Source: an uncultured Pelagibacteraceae bacterium
GTDB taxonomy: Bacteria; Pseudomonadota; Alphaproteobacteria; Pelagibacterales; Pelagibacteraceae
Direction: 5' to 3'
DNA length: 50,824 bases
Assembly (NCBI GenBank): GCA_902559935.1
Contig: CACEJN010000003.1
Span: 1-50,824, forward strand
The notes beneath the pieces are model-generated. The model did not search any database and was not told where the DNA came from. It worked only from the letters and a program-made list of their open reading frames with translations. Numbering within the stretch: position 1 is the stretch's first letter; each line of letters starts with the position of its first letter. The translations under genes and the position numbers were made by a program. Shown here piece by piece: positions 1-10,740 of the stretch.

Positions 1-645
1 AAGATTGTTACCCTAATTGGACCTAATGGCTCTGGAAAAAGTACTACCGCAAAAATTGCATTGGGAATTTACAAAAACATAGAAGGAAGTGTTGAGAAAT
101 ACACAAATAAAGTTGGCTATGTTCCTCAAAAAATATCTATTGATTGGACTTTACCATTAAGAGTTTATGATTTTATGCTTCTAACGGAAAATATTAAAGA
201 TGAGGCAATTGATGAAGCATTGAATTTAACTGGGGTTATTCATCTAAAGAACAAAAATTTAGGAAATTTATCAGGTGGTGAATTTCAAAGAGTTTTAATC
301 GCAAGAGCTATTTCAAAGAAACCTGAATTATTAGTTCTTGATGAACCTGTTCAAGGAGTTGATTATACTGGTGAGATTGCTTTGTATGAATTAATAAAAA
401 GAATTTCTGATACACTAAATTGTGGAATTCTATTAATCTCTCATGATCTACATACAGTTATGACCGCAACTGATCATGTGGTGTGTTTGAATGGTCACGT
501 ATGTTGCTCTGGATCACCAATGGATGTTGCTAAAAACAATGAATATAAAACCTTATTTGGTGAACAAGCATCTCAAATTCTTTCTGTATATGAACATAAA
601 CATGATCATGTTCATTCAGACAAAGGTGAAATAAAGAAAAATTAA
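1..645 (+). CDS. znuC: Zinc ABC transporter ATP-binding protein, 5'-truncated by window edge
   Basis: Frame is open from base 1 (KIVTLIGPNGSGKSTT, Walker A); LSGGE signature and LLVLDEP Walker B; His-rich C-terminus; followed by znuB-like permease and Fur-family regulator. Confidence 0.9.
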   Translation, partial: KIVTLIGPNGSGKSTTAKIALGIYKNIEGSVEKYTNKVGYVPQKISIDWTLPLRVYDFMLLTENIKDEAIDEALNLTGVIHLKNKNLGNLSGGEFQRVLIARAISKKPELLVLDEPVQGVDYTGEIALYELIKRISDTLNCGILLISHDLHTVMTATDHVVCLNGHVCCSGSPMDVAKNNEYKTLFGEQASQILSVYEHKHDHVHSDKGEIKKN

Positions 646-646
646 T

Positions 647-1450
647 ATGTTTGATGATTTTTTTATTAGAGCACTGATTGCAGGCTTAGGTATAGCCTTA
701 GTAACTGGGCCTCTTGGTTGTTTTGTTGTTTGGAGAAGATTATCTTACTTTGGTGATACATTAGCTCACTCAGCTCTACTAGGTGTTACTTTGGCTTACT
801 CGTTTGAATTAAACATTGCCCTTTCAGTATTTATTATTTCATCTTTAATTGCTTTAATTTTAATTCAATTACAGAAGAAAACTAATTTACCTGGTGATGC
901 TTTGCTTGGTCTATTGGCACATTCCTCATTAGCTGTTGGATTAGTAGTAATAGGTTTTTTAACTTTTATTCGTTTTGATATTATGGGACTTTTGTTTGGT
1001 GATATATTAGCCGTAACAACTGATGATTTATTAATCATCTGGACTGGTGGGGCAGTAATTTTATTAGTTCTAAAATTAATTTGGAAACCATTGTTTGCAT
1101 CTACAGTTAATTATGAATTAGCAGAAGCAGAAGGGTTAAACCCTGATAGAGCAAAAGCTATTTTTACAATTCTTATGGCTGCTGTAATAGCCATATCAAT
1201 TAAAATGGTAGGGTTATTATTGATCACAGGTATGCTTATTATTCCAGCTGCTATGGCTAGAAATATTTCTGATAGCCCTCAAAAGATGGTTTTATTTTCA
1301 ATAATTGGAGGATTGTTGTCAGTATTATTAGGACTATTTTCGTCCTTAGAATTTAATACATCATCTGGGCCTTCAATTATAATGGCTTCTTTGATTTTAT
1401 TTATATTATCTTTACTTAACATTAAACAATCGATTAAATTGAAAAACTGA
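647..1450 (+). CDS. znuB: Zinc ABC transporter permease
   Basis: ABC-3 family polytopic membrane protein (GDTLAHSALLGV), directly downstream of the ATPase. Confidence 0.9.
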   Translation: MFDDFFIRALIAGLGIALVTGPLGCFVVWRRLSYFGDTLAHSALLGVTLAYSFELNIALSVFIISSLIALILIQLQKKTNLPGDALLGLLAHSSLAVGLVVIGFLTFIRFDIMGLLFGDILAVTTDDLLIIWTGGAVILLVLKLIWKPLFASTVNYELAEAEGLNPDRAKAIFTILMAAVIAISIKMVGLLLITGMLIIPAAMARNISDSPQKMVLFSIIGGLLSVLLGLFSSLEFNTSSGPSIIMASLILFILSLLNIKQSIKLKN

Positions 1451-1474
1451 TAACTAATTGATAAGAATTTAAAT

Positions 1475-1873
1475 ATGCAAAAAGAACATAGTCTTTCAAA
1501 AAATCAAAAAATTATTTTTGATCTTATTGATAAATCTGGTGGACCTATGAAAGCTTATTCAATTTTATTTAATGTCCAAAAAAAGGGAATAAAAGCACCA
1601 CTACAAGTTTATAGAGCCCTAGATAAGTTGGTTGAAATTGGAAAAATTCATAAGATTGAAAGTAGAAATGCTTTTATAGCTTGTCAAAATTCAAGTTGTC
1701 AGGTTTCAAAAGCAACAGCTTTTTCAATTTGTGAAAGTTGCGAAAATGTATCTGAAATAAGTAATTCAAAACTTTCAAAATATTTATCTAGCTTTTCAGA
1801 TAACTCTGGAATGAAATATAGCAAGTATAATTTAGAATTTTTTGGTTTATGTAAAAAATGTAAATCAAAATAA
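1475..1873 (+). CDS. zur: Fur-family transcriptional regulator, probably Zur
   Basis: Winged-helix Fur-like protein with CxxC pairs; next to znuCB. Confidence 0.8.
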   Translation: MQKEHSLSKNQKIIFDLIDKSGGPMKAYSILFNVQKKGIKAPLQVYRALDKLVEIGKIHKIESRNAFIACQNSSCQVSKATAFSICESCENVSEISNSKLSKYLSSFSDNSGMKYSKYNLEFFGLCKKCKSK

Positions 1874-2871
1874 TGAGCACAGTTTCATTAACTTTAGACG
1901 AAATATTTGAACTAGCTAAAAAAACTCTTTTAGCTAACGGTTGTGATGATGAAACAGCATCAATACTATCAGACTTGATTAGAAATGCTGAACGAGATGG
2001 CTCGGTATCACATGGTCTATTTAGATTACCAGCATATGTAACAGGTCTTAAAGGTGGAAAGATTAATGGTAAGGGTAAACCTGAAGTTAAAAAAATATCT
2101 CCATCAGTAATTAAAGTTGAAGGAAATAATTGTTTAGCACCTGTTGTTTTAAATAAAGGATTGCCTGAATTAGCTAAAGCTGCAAAAGAAAATGGTGTTG
2201 CAGTATTAGCAATAAATAATTCACATCATATGGCTGCTATGTGGCCTGAAACAGAAAAATTAGCAGAGGAAGGTTTAGTTGCATTTGCTTGTACATCTTA
2301 CAAGCCTGCAGTTGCACCTGCAGGTGCCATAAAACCTTTATTTGGAACGAACCCAATTTCATTTGCTTGGCCACGTCCAGGTAAAACACCAGTTGTTTAT
2401 GATATGGCAACTGCTTCAATGGCAATGGGAGAAGTTCAAGTTGCTAAAAGAGAAGGGCACAAAGTTCCACTTGGAACTGGTTTAACTAAAGATGGTAAAG
2501 AAACAACTGATCCAGGAGAAATTGCTGATGGTGGAGTTCTATTGCCATTTGGTGGTTACAAAGGATCTGCAATTGCAATGATGGTAGAATTAATGGCTGG
2601 AGCATTAGTTGGGGATAATTTTAGTTTTGAAACTGCTGCTAAAGATAATAATGATGGTGGTCCTCCAAGTGGCGGTGAATTCATACTAGCTATTAACCCA
2701 GATAAAACATCAGGTACTAATTGGCAAAAACATGCTGAGGAATTTTTTAAAAAAATGAAATCAATGGGTGAAGTAAGATTACCTGGAGAAAGACGTCATA
2801 AAAATAGAATGGATACAGGTCCAAGAAATATTAACGAAGAATTAGTGAATAAAATTAAATCTTTAAGCTAA
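1873..2871 (+). CDS. Ldh-family (malate/L-lactate/ureidoglycolate type) NAD(P)H oxidoreductase
   Basis: HMAAMWPETEKLAEEGLVAFACT...GTNPISFAWPRP...GGYKGSAIAMMVELMAGAL motifs of the Ldh_2 family. Confidence 0.85.
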   Translation: MSTVSLTLDEIFELAKKTLLANGCDDETASILSDLIRNAERDGSVSHGLFRLPAYVTGLKGGKINGKGKPEVKKISPSVIKVEGNNCLAPVVLNKGLPELAKAAKENGVAVLAINNSHHMAAMWPETEKLAEEGLVAFACTSYKPAVAPAGAIKPLFGTNPISFAWPRPGKTPVVYDMATASMAMGEVQVAKREGHKVPLGTGLTKDGKETTDPGEIADGGVLLPFGGYKGSAIAMMVELMAGALVGDNFSFETAAKDNNDGGPPSGGEFILAINPDKTSGTNWQKHAEEFFKKMKSMGEVRLPGERRHKNRMDTGPRNINEELVNKIKSLS

Positions 2872-3639
2872 ATTAATCTCAATTGGTGTGTGATCAGAAG
2901 GCTTTTCTCTTCCACGTGGATCTTTATTAATATTAATATCTTTAATTTGATCAATTATAGAATTTGAAACTAAAAAATGATCAATTCTCATGCCATTATT
3001 TTTTTGCCACGCACCTCTCATATAATCCCAAAATGTATATCCTTCTTTATCTTCATAAAAATGTCTGTAGACGTCATTAAAACCAAGATTAATCATTTCT
3101 CTAAATTTTTTTCTTATTTCAAGTCTATATAATGCGTCGTCTTCGAAACTTTTAACATTATAAACATCTTCAGCTGACGGGATTATATTGAAATCGCCTG
3201 CTAGAATAATGTTTGAATTTTTTTTTGATAAAGTTTTTAATTGCTTTATTAATTGATCAAGCCAATCTTTTTTATAATCATATTTTTCAGTATCCACAGG
3301 ATTGCCATTAGGAGTATAAATATTTATTAATTGTATATTTTTTTTCTTATGTTCAAATTCAGCTGAAATTATTCTTGATTGTTTTAACTTATCCTTAATT
3401 AAATCTGTTTTGACATTTTTTAATTTATTTTTTGAGATGATCGCTACACCATTATAACTTTTTTGACCAAATACATGACTTTCATAGTCCATTGATGAAA
3501 AATCATCATATGGAAAATTTACATCTTCAGTTTTGATTTCCTGCATCATTAAAATATCAGGTTTATATTTTAATAAATAGCTTTTGATATTTTCAATTCT
3601 TGCTCTTACCGAGTTTACATTCCAAGATGAAATGAGCAT
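2863..3639 (-). CDS. xthA: Exodeoxyribonuclease III
   Basis: MLISSWNVNSVRARI...QEIK...LAGDFNI...RIDHFLVS...SDHTPIEI; internal Met preferred over the ORF-track start. Confidence 0.9.
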   Translation of the reverse strand: MLISSWNVNSVRARIENIKSYLLKYKPDILMMQEIKTEDVNFPYDDFSSMDYESHVFGQKSYNGVAIISKNKLKNVKTDLIKDKLKQSRIISAEFEHKKKNIQLINIYTPNGNPVDTEKYDYKKDWLDQLIKQLKTLSKKNSNIILAGDFNIIPSAEDVYNVKSFEDDALYRLEIRKKFREMINLGFNDVYRHFYEDKEGYTFWDYMRGAWQKNNGMRIDHFLVSNSIIDQIKDININKDPRGREKPSDHTPIEINLA

Positions 3640-3956
3640 TAAAGTGAGAAAGAAACTCCACAACCACATGAAGATTTGGTTTGTGGATTAGATATTTTGA
3701 ATTGTTCACCTATAAGTTCAGAAACGTAATCAACTTCAGATCCTTTAAGCAAATCAGCTGAAGTTTTATCAATTAAAATATTTTGATAATTTAAATCATC
3801 ATCTTGTTTCGATTTATCAAATGTAAATTCATATTGAAAACCAGAACATCCTCCACCTTTGATAGCGATTCTGAAGAATGATCCTTTGTCTTTTTTTGAT
3901 AACAAATTATCTATTTGTTTTAACGCTTTATCCGTAAATTTAATTTCTTTAATCAT
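3639..3956 (-). CDS. Iron-sulfur cluster assembly accessory protein (HesB/IscA/ErpA type)
   Basis: GGCSGFQYEF and C-terminal SSCGCGVSF cysteine motif. Confidence 0.9.
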   Translation of the reverse strand: MIKEIKFTDKALKQIDNLLSKKDKGSFFRIAIKGGGCSGFQYEFTFDKSKQDDDLNYQNILIDKTSADLLKGSEVDYVSELIGEQFKISNPQTKSSCGCGVSFSL

Positions 3957-4006
3957 TACTGAACACTGATATTACTAATATAATACTTAATTATTTAAAT
4001 TAAAGG

Positions 4007-5125
4007 ATGAAAAAAGACACTTTGTTAGGCGTATTTAAAAGTAAGGGTAGACTTAATAACGAAGCTAATTCAAAATACAGATCTCCTTTTCAACGCGACA
4101 GAGATCGTATAATTCACAGCGCATCATTTAGAAGATTAAAGCATAAAACCCAAGTATTTGTTAACACAGAAGGGGATCATTTTAGAACAAGGATTACTCA
4201 TTCAATTGAAGTTGCTCAAATAGCAAGATCAATTGCAAAATATCTAAAATTAAATGAAGATTTAGCTGAAACTTTAAGTCTTGCTCATGATTTAGGTCAC
4301 ACCCCATTTGGCCATGCAGGAGAGGATGCTTTAGATGAATGTATGCAAAATTATGGAGGCTTTGATCACAATCTTCAGACACTAAGAATAGTAATGTTTT
4401 TAGAGAATAAATATTTTAAATTTGCTGGATTAAATTTAACCCTTGAAACCTTAGAAGGACTTTTAAAACATAATGGACCAGTAGATGATCTAAGCATGAT
4501 CAATAAACTAATTGGTTTAAAAGTTTTCAAAAATAAAATTAAATTTAATACTTATCCATCATTGGAAGCTCAAATATCAGCTATATCAGATGATATTGCC
4601 TATAATAATCATGATATTCAGGATGGAATTAAAGCAAACCTATTTAAACTTGAGGAATTAGTTGAATTAGATTTTTTTAAAGACATTTATCAAAAATATA
4701 AAAACAAAATTAATAAAAAAAATTATAAAATTGCTATTTATCAAATCATCAGAGATTCAATAGATATTATGATTAGAGATTTACTAAATAATACTGAAAA
4801 AAATATTAAAAAATTTAAAATTAAGTCATTAAAAGATGTATCAAAATCAAATCAATTAATAGTTTCTTTTTCAGATAAAATAGAAAATTCAGAACAAGAA
4901 ATCCGATCATTTTTAAGACATAGAATGTATGACAATAAATCGGTGCTTAATAAGAATCAAAGAGGCAAAATGATAATTAAGAAATTATTTAAAATAATTA
5001 AATCAAATCCAAGAAAATTTCTTACTAAAGATCAATTGACTAAAGACAAATATAGAGCTATTTCAGATTTTATATCTGGTATGACAGATAGATACGCAAT
5101 TAACCTTTATAACGATAATAAATGA
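4007..5125 (+). CDS. dgt: Deoxyguanosinetriphosphate triphosphohydrolase-like protein
   Basis: FRRLKHKTQVF, RTRITHSIEVAQIARSIA, LAHDLGHTPFGHAGE HD-domain motifs. Confidence 0.92.
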   Translation: MKKDTLLGVFKSKGRLNNEANSKYRSPFQRDRDRIIHSASFRRLKHKTQVFVNTEGDHFRTRITHSIEVAQIARSIAKYLKLNEDLAETLSLAHDLGHTPFGHAGEDALDECMQNYGGFDHNLQTLRIVMFLENKYFKFAGLNLTLETLEGLLKHNGPVDDLSMINKLIGLKVFKNKIKFNTYPSLEAQISAISDDIAYNNHDIQDGIKANLFKLEELVELDFFKDIYQKYKNKINKKNYKIAIYQIIRDSIDIMIRDLLNNTEKNIKKFKIKSLKDVSKSNQLIVSFSDKIENSEQEIRSFLRHRMYDNKSVLNKNQRGKMIIKKLFKIIKSNPRKFLTKDQLTKDKYRAISDFISGMTDRYAINLYNDNK

Positions 5126-6855
5126 ATATTTTTGAATTATATTTAGATAAAATAAAATCAATTATTGTTGAGCTTAGTAAAAAAAATCAACTTATCATTC
5201 CTGAAAGTTTCAATGGTATTAATGCTGAAATACCACCGCCAAAATTTGATTGTGATATTTCAACTAATGTTGCAATGGTTTTATCTAAACTAAATAAAAC
5301 CTCTCCAATAGAATTGGCAGATAAACTTGCACCTGAAATAAAAAATAGTGATGATCAAATAGAAAATATATCCGTTGCCAAACCTGGTTTCATAAATATT
5401 AAATTTAAGCCATCTTTTTGGTCAAACTTTATTAAAGAAATAATAGATAACGCTGAAAAATTTGGAATTAATGAGAAAGAGAAAAAAAATAATTATTTAG
5501 TTGAATTTGTATCAGCCAATCCTACAGGACCTTTGCATGTTGGTCACTGTAGAGGAGCTATTTTAGGTGATGTCATATCTAATGTGTTAACATTTAATAA
5601 ACACAAGGTTACAAAGGAGTATTATGTAAATGATTATGGTAACCAGATAATAAATTTTACAAAATCTGTATACTTTAGAATTAGGGAAGTAAAATTGAAC
5701 GAAACATTCCCCCAAGATAACCCTGATTTGTATCCAGGAGATTACCTTATCGATTTTGCAAAAAATATAGTTTCAGATAATTTAGATCTTAATTTTGATG
5801 ATTATGAGAGAATAAGCGATAAGTTAACAGCTTTATCTATAGAACAGGCACTACTTTTAATTAAAAAAAACCTTAAGAGTTTAGGAATTAATCACGATAA
5901 TTTCGTTAGTGAAAAAAGTATTGTTTCAAACAAAGAAGTAGAGAGTGTAATAAAATTTTTAGAAAAGAATAAATTTGTATACAAAGGAAAAATTAAAGCT
6001 CCAGCAGGAGAAGACGATAAAAACTGGGTAGAAAGAGAACAGTTACTTTTTAAATCTACTGATTTTGGTGACGATAAAGATAGAGCATTACAAAAATCAG
6101 ATGGAACATGGACTTATTTTGCAAGTGATGTTGCCTATCATAAAAATAAAGTAGATCGTAAATTTGATTATTTAATAAATATTCTTGGTGCAGATCACGC
6201 TGGTTATATCAAAAGAATTTCATCCTCAGTTGAAGCTTTATCAGGAAAAAAAAATAAATTGATTTGTAAAATTAGTCAGCTTGTAAAATTAATTAAAGAT
6301 AACAAACCATTTAAGATGTCTAAAAGAAAAGGTGACTACATTACCGTTGATGATTTAATTGAAGAAGTTGGAAAAGATGCAACTAGGTTTATCATGCTAA
6401 ACAGAAGTAGTGATGTGGAATTAGATTTTGATTTTGATGCTGTAAAAGAAAAATCAAAAGACAATCCGTTATATTATGTTCAATATTGTTATGCCAGAAT
6501 TTCATCTGTCTTTAGACATATTGATAAAAATTTAAATTCAAATATTAAATTAGATGATTTTAGTTTTGAATATTCAAATGATGAGATCAAAATTTTAAAA
6601 AAGATTTCAGAATGGCCTAAATGTATCGATGCAGCTAGTTCAAAATTAGAACCACATAGAATACCGGTATATTTATATGATTTAGCTTCAGAATTTCATT
6701 CTTATTGGAATCTTGGTAAACAAAACCCAGAAAAAAGATTTATTAATGATCAAAAAACAGTTTCACCAGATAAATTAATTTTTTTAAAAGCAATATCTAA
6801 CGTTGTAAAATCAGGAATGGATATAGTTGGTGTAGATACACCAGATAAAATGTAA
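5122..6855 (+). CDS. argS: Arginyl-tRNA synthetase
   Basis: VEFVSANPTGPLHVGHCRGAILGD; FKMSKRKGDYITVDDL. Confidence 0.97.
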   Translation: MNIFELYLDKIKSIIVELSKKNQLIIPESFNGINAEIPPPKFDCDISTNVAMVLSKLNKTSPIELADKLAPEIKNSDDQIENISVAKPGFINIKFKPSFWSNFIKEIIDNAEKFGINEKEKKNNYLVEFVSANPTGPLHVGHCRGAILGDVISNVLTFNKHKVTKEYYVNDYGNQIINFTKSVYFRIREVKLNETFPQDNPDLYPGDYLIDFAKNIVSDNLDLNFDDYERISDKLTALSIEQALLLIKKNLKSLGINHDNFVSEKSIVSNKEVESVIKFLEKNKFVYKGKIKAPAGEDDKNWVEREQLLFKSTDFGDDKDRALQKSDGTWTYFASDVAYHKNKVDRKFDYLINILGADHAGYIKRISSSVEALSGKKNKLICKISQLVKLIKDNKPFKMSKRKGDYITVDDLIEEVGKDATRFIMLNRSSDVELDFDFDAVKEKSKDNPLYYVQYCYARISSVFRHIDKNLNSNIKLDDFSFEYSNDEIKILKKISEWPKCIDAASSKLEPHRIPVYLYDLASEFHSYWNLGKQNPEKRFINDQKTVSPDKLIFLKAISNVVKSGMDIVGVDTPDKM

Positions 6856-7115
6856 TGCTAAAAGAAATTAAGTATTTAATCTTTATTGTTGTAATTGCTT
6901 TATTTATTTTTTTAACAGGTAGATATTATTTTTCAGATGAAAATAAGAAGAAATCATACAGATCTTATAAAAATAACGATGAAAAAATTAAATTATATTC
7001 AAAAAACTTACCTATTTTGGAAAACGATACACAAAATGTAATAGAGTACGTTAAACAAACAAACAAAAAAAAGAAAAAAAAGTTTAATTTTTGGAAACTT
7101 TTAGAGAATGATTAA
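6855..7115 (+). CDS. Small single-TM protein; lysine-rich C-terminus
   Basis: 86 aa with N-terminal hydrophobic helix; overlaps argS stop and nagZ start. Confidence 0.6.
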   Translation: MLKEIKYLIFIVVIALFIFLTGRYYFSDENKKKSYRSYKNNDEKIKLYSKNLPILENDTQNVIEYVKQTNKKKKKKFNFWKLLEND

Positions 7116-8058
7116 AAATAGAAGAGCTTTTATTGTTGGTTTAAAATCATCAACAATATCAAAGAAAGAGATAACTTTTTTAAAGAAATATAAACCATGG
7201 GGAGTTATTTTATTTTCAAGAAACATAAGTTCAATTGAACAAACTAAAAAATTAACTGATAAAATAAAAAAGATATTTAAAGATAATAAATACCCAATAC
7301 TAATTGATCAAGAAGGTGGAAGAGTAAATAGATTAAGCAAAATTATTTCATTTGACAATTTAACTCCTGAATATTTTGGTAATTTATTCACAAAAGATAA
7401 GAAAAAATTTAATATTATTTATAAATTATTTATCGATAAGACTTCGTATTTGCTTAAATCAGTCGGTGTTAATATAAATACTGTTCCTGTTTTAGATATT
7501 CGAGTTAAAGGAGCTAGCAACATTATTGGTGATAGGTCTTTTTCAAAAAATAAAAAAAATATCTCTAAAATTGGAGATATTTGTATTGATTATTTTCATG
7601 AAAATTCCATTGGAACTGTGATGAAACACATACCAGGGCATGGATTGGCTAAGGTAGATAGTCATAAATTTACTCCTACAGTTACCAAAAACTTAAATTA
7701 TTTGAATAAAAATGATTTTTTTCCATTCAAGAAAAAAAGAAGCTATTTTGCAATGACAGCACATGTAATATATCGAAGCATTGATAGATTGAATACAGCT
7801 ACACACTCTAAAAAAATTATAAATTTAATTAGAAAAAAAATTGGCTTTAAAAATATTTTAATTTCAGATGATTTATCAATGAAAAGTTTAAAAGATGATT
7901 TAAAAACTAATACTATTAAAACGTTTAGTGCAGGTTGTAATCTTGCTCTTCATTGTAATGGCAAATTGTCTGAAATGAAGGTAGTTGGTGATAATTCACC
8001 AAAGGTTAGTAATTTTATAATAAAAAAAACATCGCTATTTTATAAAATTTTAAGTTAA
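7108..8058 (+). CDS. nagZ: Beta-N-acetylhexosaminidase (glycoside hydrolase 3)
   Basis: PILIDQEGGRVNRL, KHIPGHGLAKVDSH, ILISDDLSM GH3 motifs. Confidence 0.9.
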   Translation: MIKNRRAFIVGLKSSTISKKEITFLKKYKPWGVILFSRNISSIEQTKKLTDKIKKIFKDNKYPILIDQEGGRVNRLSKIISFDNLTPEYFGNLFTKDKKKFNIIYKLFIDKTSYLLKSVGVNINTVPVLDIRVKGASNIIGDRSFSKNKKNISKIGDICIDYFHENSIGTVMKHIPGHGLAKVDSHKFTPTVTKNLNYLNKNDFFPFKKKRSYFAMTAHVIYRSIDRLNTATHSKKIINLIRKKIGFKNILISDDLSMKSLKDDLKTNTIKTFSAGCNLALHCNGKLSEMKVVGDNSPKVSNFIIKKTSLFYKILS

Positions 8059-8067
8059 TATCTGAGC

Positions 8068-8811
8068 ATGACTATTTCTGATTCTGCATTATTTAATGTT
8101 GATATTAATAATTATAATGGCCCTCTAGACGTCCTTTTAGATTTGGCAAAAGCACAAAAAGTAGATCTTGAAGAGATATCAATAACGAAGTTAGCAGATC
8201 AATTTCACGATTATATTACAAAAGAAAAAGATTTAAATTTAGAAATTGCGTCAGAATATTTATTGATGGCAACTTGGTTAGCTTATTTAAAATCTAAATT
8301 ATTACTTCCAGGAACGCCAGAAGAAGAATTTAAGGTCCAAGAAGTTGCTGAAAAATTAAAATTACAACTCAAAAAATTAGAATTAATAAGATTGCTTTCT
8401 GAACAAATGTTAAAAAGAAAAAGATTAGGAAGAGAAATACGATCAAGAGGAATGAGAGGAAATATAAGATCTATTTACAGCACAGAATATAATTTAAGTT
8501 TATTTGAACTACTTAAGTCATATTCAACAATTATTATGACCAAAGACTTTCAAAAAATGAATATTCCAAAATTACCTGTTTTTACTGCAGAAGATGGAAT
8601 TAAAACGATAAGAGAATTTTTTGGTAAATTAATAGATTGGAAAAAGTTAGATGATTTAATTCCCAAAAATTTTAAAAGTGGATCAAAATATAAACGCACT
8701 GGAAAAGCAGGAATATTTGCTGGATCGTTAGAGTTAGTTAAAGAAGGAAATTTAACTATGAAACAAGATAAGTTATTTGATGATATATTTGTAAAGGAAA
8801 ATAATGATTAA
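8068..8811 (+). CDS. scpA: Segregation and condensation protein A
   Basis: YNGPLDVLLDLAKAQKVDLEEISITKLADQ; precedes scpB. Confidence 0.92.
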   Translation: MTISDSALFNVDINNYNGPLDVLLDLAKAQKVDLEEISITKLADQFHDYITKEKDLNLEIASEYLLMATWLAYLKSKLLLPGTPEEEFKVQEVAEKLKLQLKKLELIRLLSEQMLKRKRLGREIRSRGMRGNIRSIYSTEYNLSLFELLKSYSTIIMTKDFQKMNIPKLPVFTAEDGIKTIREFFGKLIDWKKLDDLIPKNFKSGSKYKRTGKAGIFAGSLELVKEGNLTMKQDKLFDDIFVKENND

Positions 8812-9505
8812 AAAAGAAAAAGTTGTAAAAGATAATATTGTTAAATTTCCGGCTAAGCTAACTGATTTAGAAAAAGAAATTGAAGCAGTTATTTTTGCTG
8901 CTGCAGAACCATTAGATATTGATACAATTGAAAGCAAAATTACTAAAAAGGGTAGTGTTGCAAAATCTTTAGAGAAGTTACAACAAGAGTACTCTCAACG
9001 TGGTATTAATCTAGTTTGTATTAAAGATAAGTGGTCGTTTAGAACTTCACCTAACTTGTCTAATATCATGTCGCAAGAAAAAATGGTTGAAAAAAAACTT
9101 TCTAGAGCTGCTGTGGAGACTTTGGCTATAATTGTTTATCATCAACCTGTTACTAGAGCGGAGATTGAGGAGATAAGAGGTGTTGCATTTGGAACGAATA
9201 CTCTTGAAATATTGATGGAACTTAATTGGGTAAAGCCAGGTGGTCGTAAAGATGTACCAGGTAGACCAATACAGTATGTTACAACTGATGAGTTTTTAAG
9301 TCATTTTAATCTTCAAAAATTATCTGATTTACCAACAATTGATGAATTAGGTGCAGCTGGATTAATTGATAGTTCTAGTATTGATAATGCAATTTTTGGA
9401 ACTGGTAAATTCTATAAAGAAAAACAAGAAGAAAAAAAAGAGGATATTTATTCTAATATTGATGAGATGCTAAACAGCACTCTTGATACAGAAGAGAAAG
9501 ATTAA
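8804..9505 (+). CDS. scpB: Segregation and condensation protein B
   Basis: LEKEIEAVIFAAAEPL...ETLAIIVYHQPVTRAEIEEIRGV. Confidence 0.92.
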   Translation: MIKKEKVVKDNIVKFPAKLTDLEKEIEAVIFAAAEPLDIDTIESKITKKGSVAKSLEKLQQEYSQRGINLVCIKDKWSFRTSPNLSNIMSQEKMVEKKLSRAAVETLAIIVYHQPVTRAEIEEIRGVAFGTNTLEILMELNWVKPGGRKDVPGRPIQYVTTDEFLSHFNLQKLSDLPTIDELGAAGLIDSSSIDNAIFGTGKFYKEKQEEKKEDIYSNIDEMLNSTLDTEEKD

Positions 9506-9552
9506 CAAAAAAGTAACTTTTAAATTAATCATAAAAAGGTTATAAGTTTTTT

Positions 9553-9753
9553 ATGAGCATAGGAATTTGGCAAATAGCAATTGTAGTTATATTAGTAGTC
9601 TTATTATTTGGACGAGGTAAAATCTCTAGTCTGATGGGTGATGTAGCTAAGGGAATTAAAAGTTTCAAAAAAGGAATGGCGTCAGATGTTACTGACGATA
9701 CAGAGCCAAAAAATATATCCGACGAAAATAAAGACTCAGAAAACAAAGATTAA
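9553..9753 (+). CDS. tatA: Sec-independent translocase subunit TatA
   Basis: [42 protein letters not shown]. Confidence 0.93.
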   Translation: MSIGIWQIAIVVILVVLLFGRGKISSLMGDVAKGIKSFKKGMASDVTDDTEPKNISDENKDSENKD

Positions 9754-9758
9754 ATCAC

Positions 9759-9980
9759 ATGCCTACTATTGGTTGGTTTGAGATATTAATTGTTGTTGGT
9801 ATTGCAATAGTTGTTCTTGGTCCTAAAGATTTTCCAATCATGTTAAAGAAAGCTGGGTCTTGGATAGGGACTGCAAAAAGATATGTGAGCAATATTCAAA
9901 ATGAAGTTTCAAATTTAGAAATTGATGAAGAAAAGATTGATAATGAAATAAAAAAAGAAACAAAAAAAGATGAGCAATGA
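9759..9980 (+). CDS. tatB: Sec-independent translocase subunit TatB
   Basis: MPTIGWFEILIVVGIAIVVLGPKDFP; between tatA and tatC. Confidence 0.9.
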   Translation: MPTIGWFEILIVVGIAIVVLGPKDFPIMLKKAGSWIGTAKRYVSNIQNEVSNLEIDEEKIDNEIKKETKKDEQ

Positions 9981-10740
9981 AGAAAATGAAGGTGGATTTG
10001 TTAGCCATCTAACAGAATTAAGAAAAAGATTAATACATAGTTTTATATTTCTAATAATCTTTTTTGTAATTTGTTATATATTTGCAGAACACATTTACGG
10101 TTTTTTAGTTGATCCATTTGCTCAAGCTGTAAAAGATGATGGGTCTGACAGAAGGCTTATTTTTACAGCCTTACAAGAAACTTTTTTAACATATATTAAG
10201 GTATCCTTTTTCACAGCTTTTTTTGTGACCTGTCCATTTATTCTAATGCAAATATGGAAATTTATTGCACCGGGATTATATAAACATGAAAAAGTTGCTA
10301 TACTTCCATACCTTATCTTAACACCTATCCTTTTCTTTTTGGGAGGTATGCTTGTTTATTATTTGATAATGCCTCTAGCTATTAAATTCTTTTTATCATT
10401 TGAAAGCACAGGAATGTCTACAAATCTTCCAATACAATTAGAAGCCAAAGTAAATGAATACTTGTCACTTGTTATGAAGTTAATTTTTGCATTTGGAATA
10501 AGTTTCCAACTACCTATAGTTTTAAGTTTGTTAGCAAGAATAGGTGTTGTTGACAGTCAATTTCTAAAAGAAAGAAGAAAGTATGTGGTAGTAATTATAT
10601 TTGCTGCTGCTGCATTACTTACACCACCGGATCCAATTACCCAAATAGGTTTAGCTATTCCTTTATTAATTTTATATGAATTATCAATATTTTCAGTAAA
10701 ATTTATAGAAAACAAAAATTTAGAAAAGACTGATGCATAA
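9970..10740 (+). CDS. tatC: Sec-independent translocase subunit TatC
   Basis: [15 protein letters not shown]...[11 protein letters not shown]...[11 protein letters not shown]...TPPDPITQ. Confidence 0.96.
   Translation: MSNEENEGGFVSHLTELRKRLIHSFIFLIIFFVICYIFAEHIYGFLVDPFAQAVKDDGSDRRLIFTALQETFLTYIKVSFFTAFFVTCPFILMQIWKFIAPGLYKHEKVAILPYLILTPILFFLGGMLVYYLIMPLAIKFFLSFESTGMSTNLPIQLEAKVNEYLSLVMKLIFAFGISFQLPIVLSLLARIGVVDSQFLKERRKYVVVIIFAAAALLTPPDPITQIGLAIPLLILYELSIFSVKFIENKNLEKTDA

Noticed and set aside
2237-2425. Short antisense ORFs in the track (e.g. 2237-2425, 4194-4382, 13306-13563, 14232-14582, 35044-35373)
   Set aside because: All lie opposite confidently assigned conserved genes and have low-complexity, non-family-like translations.
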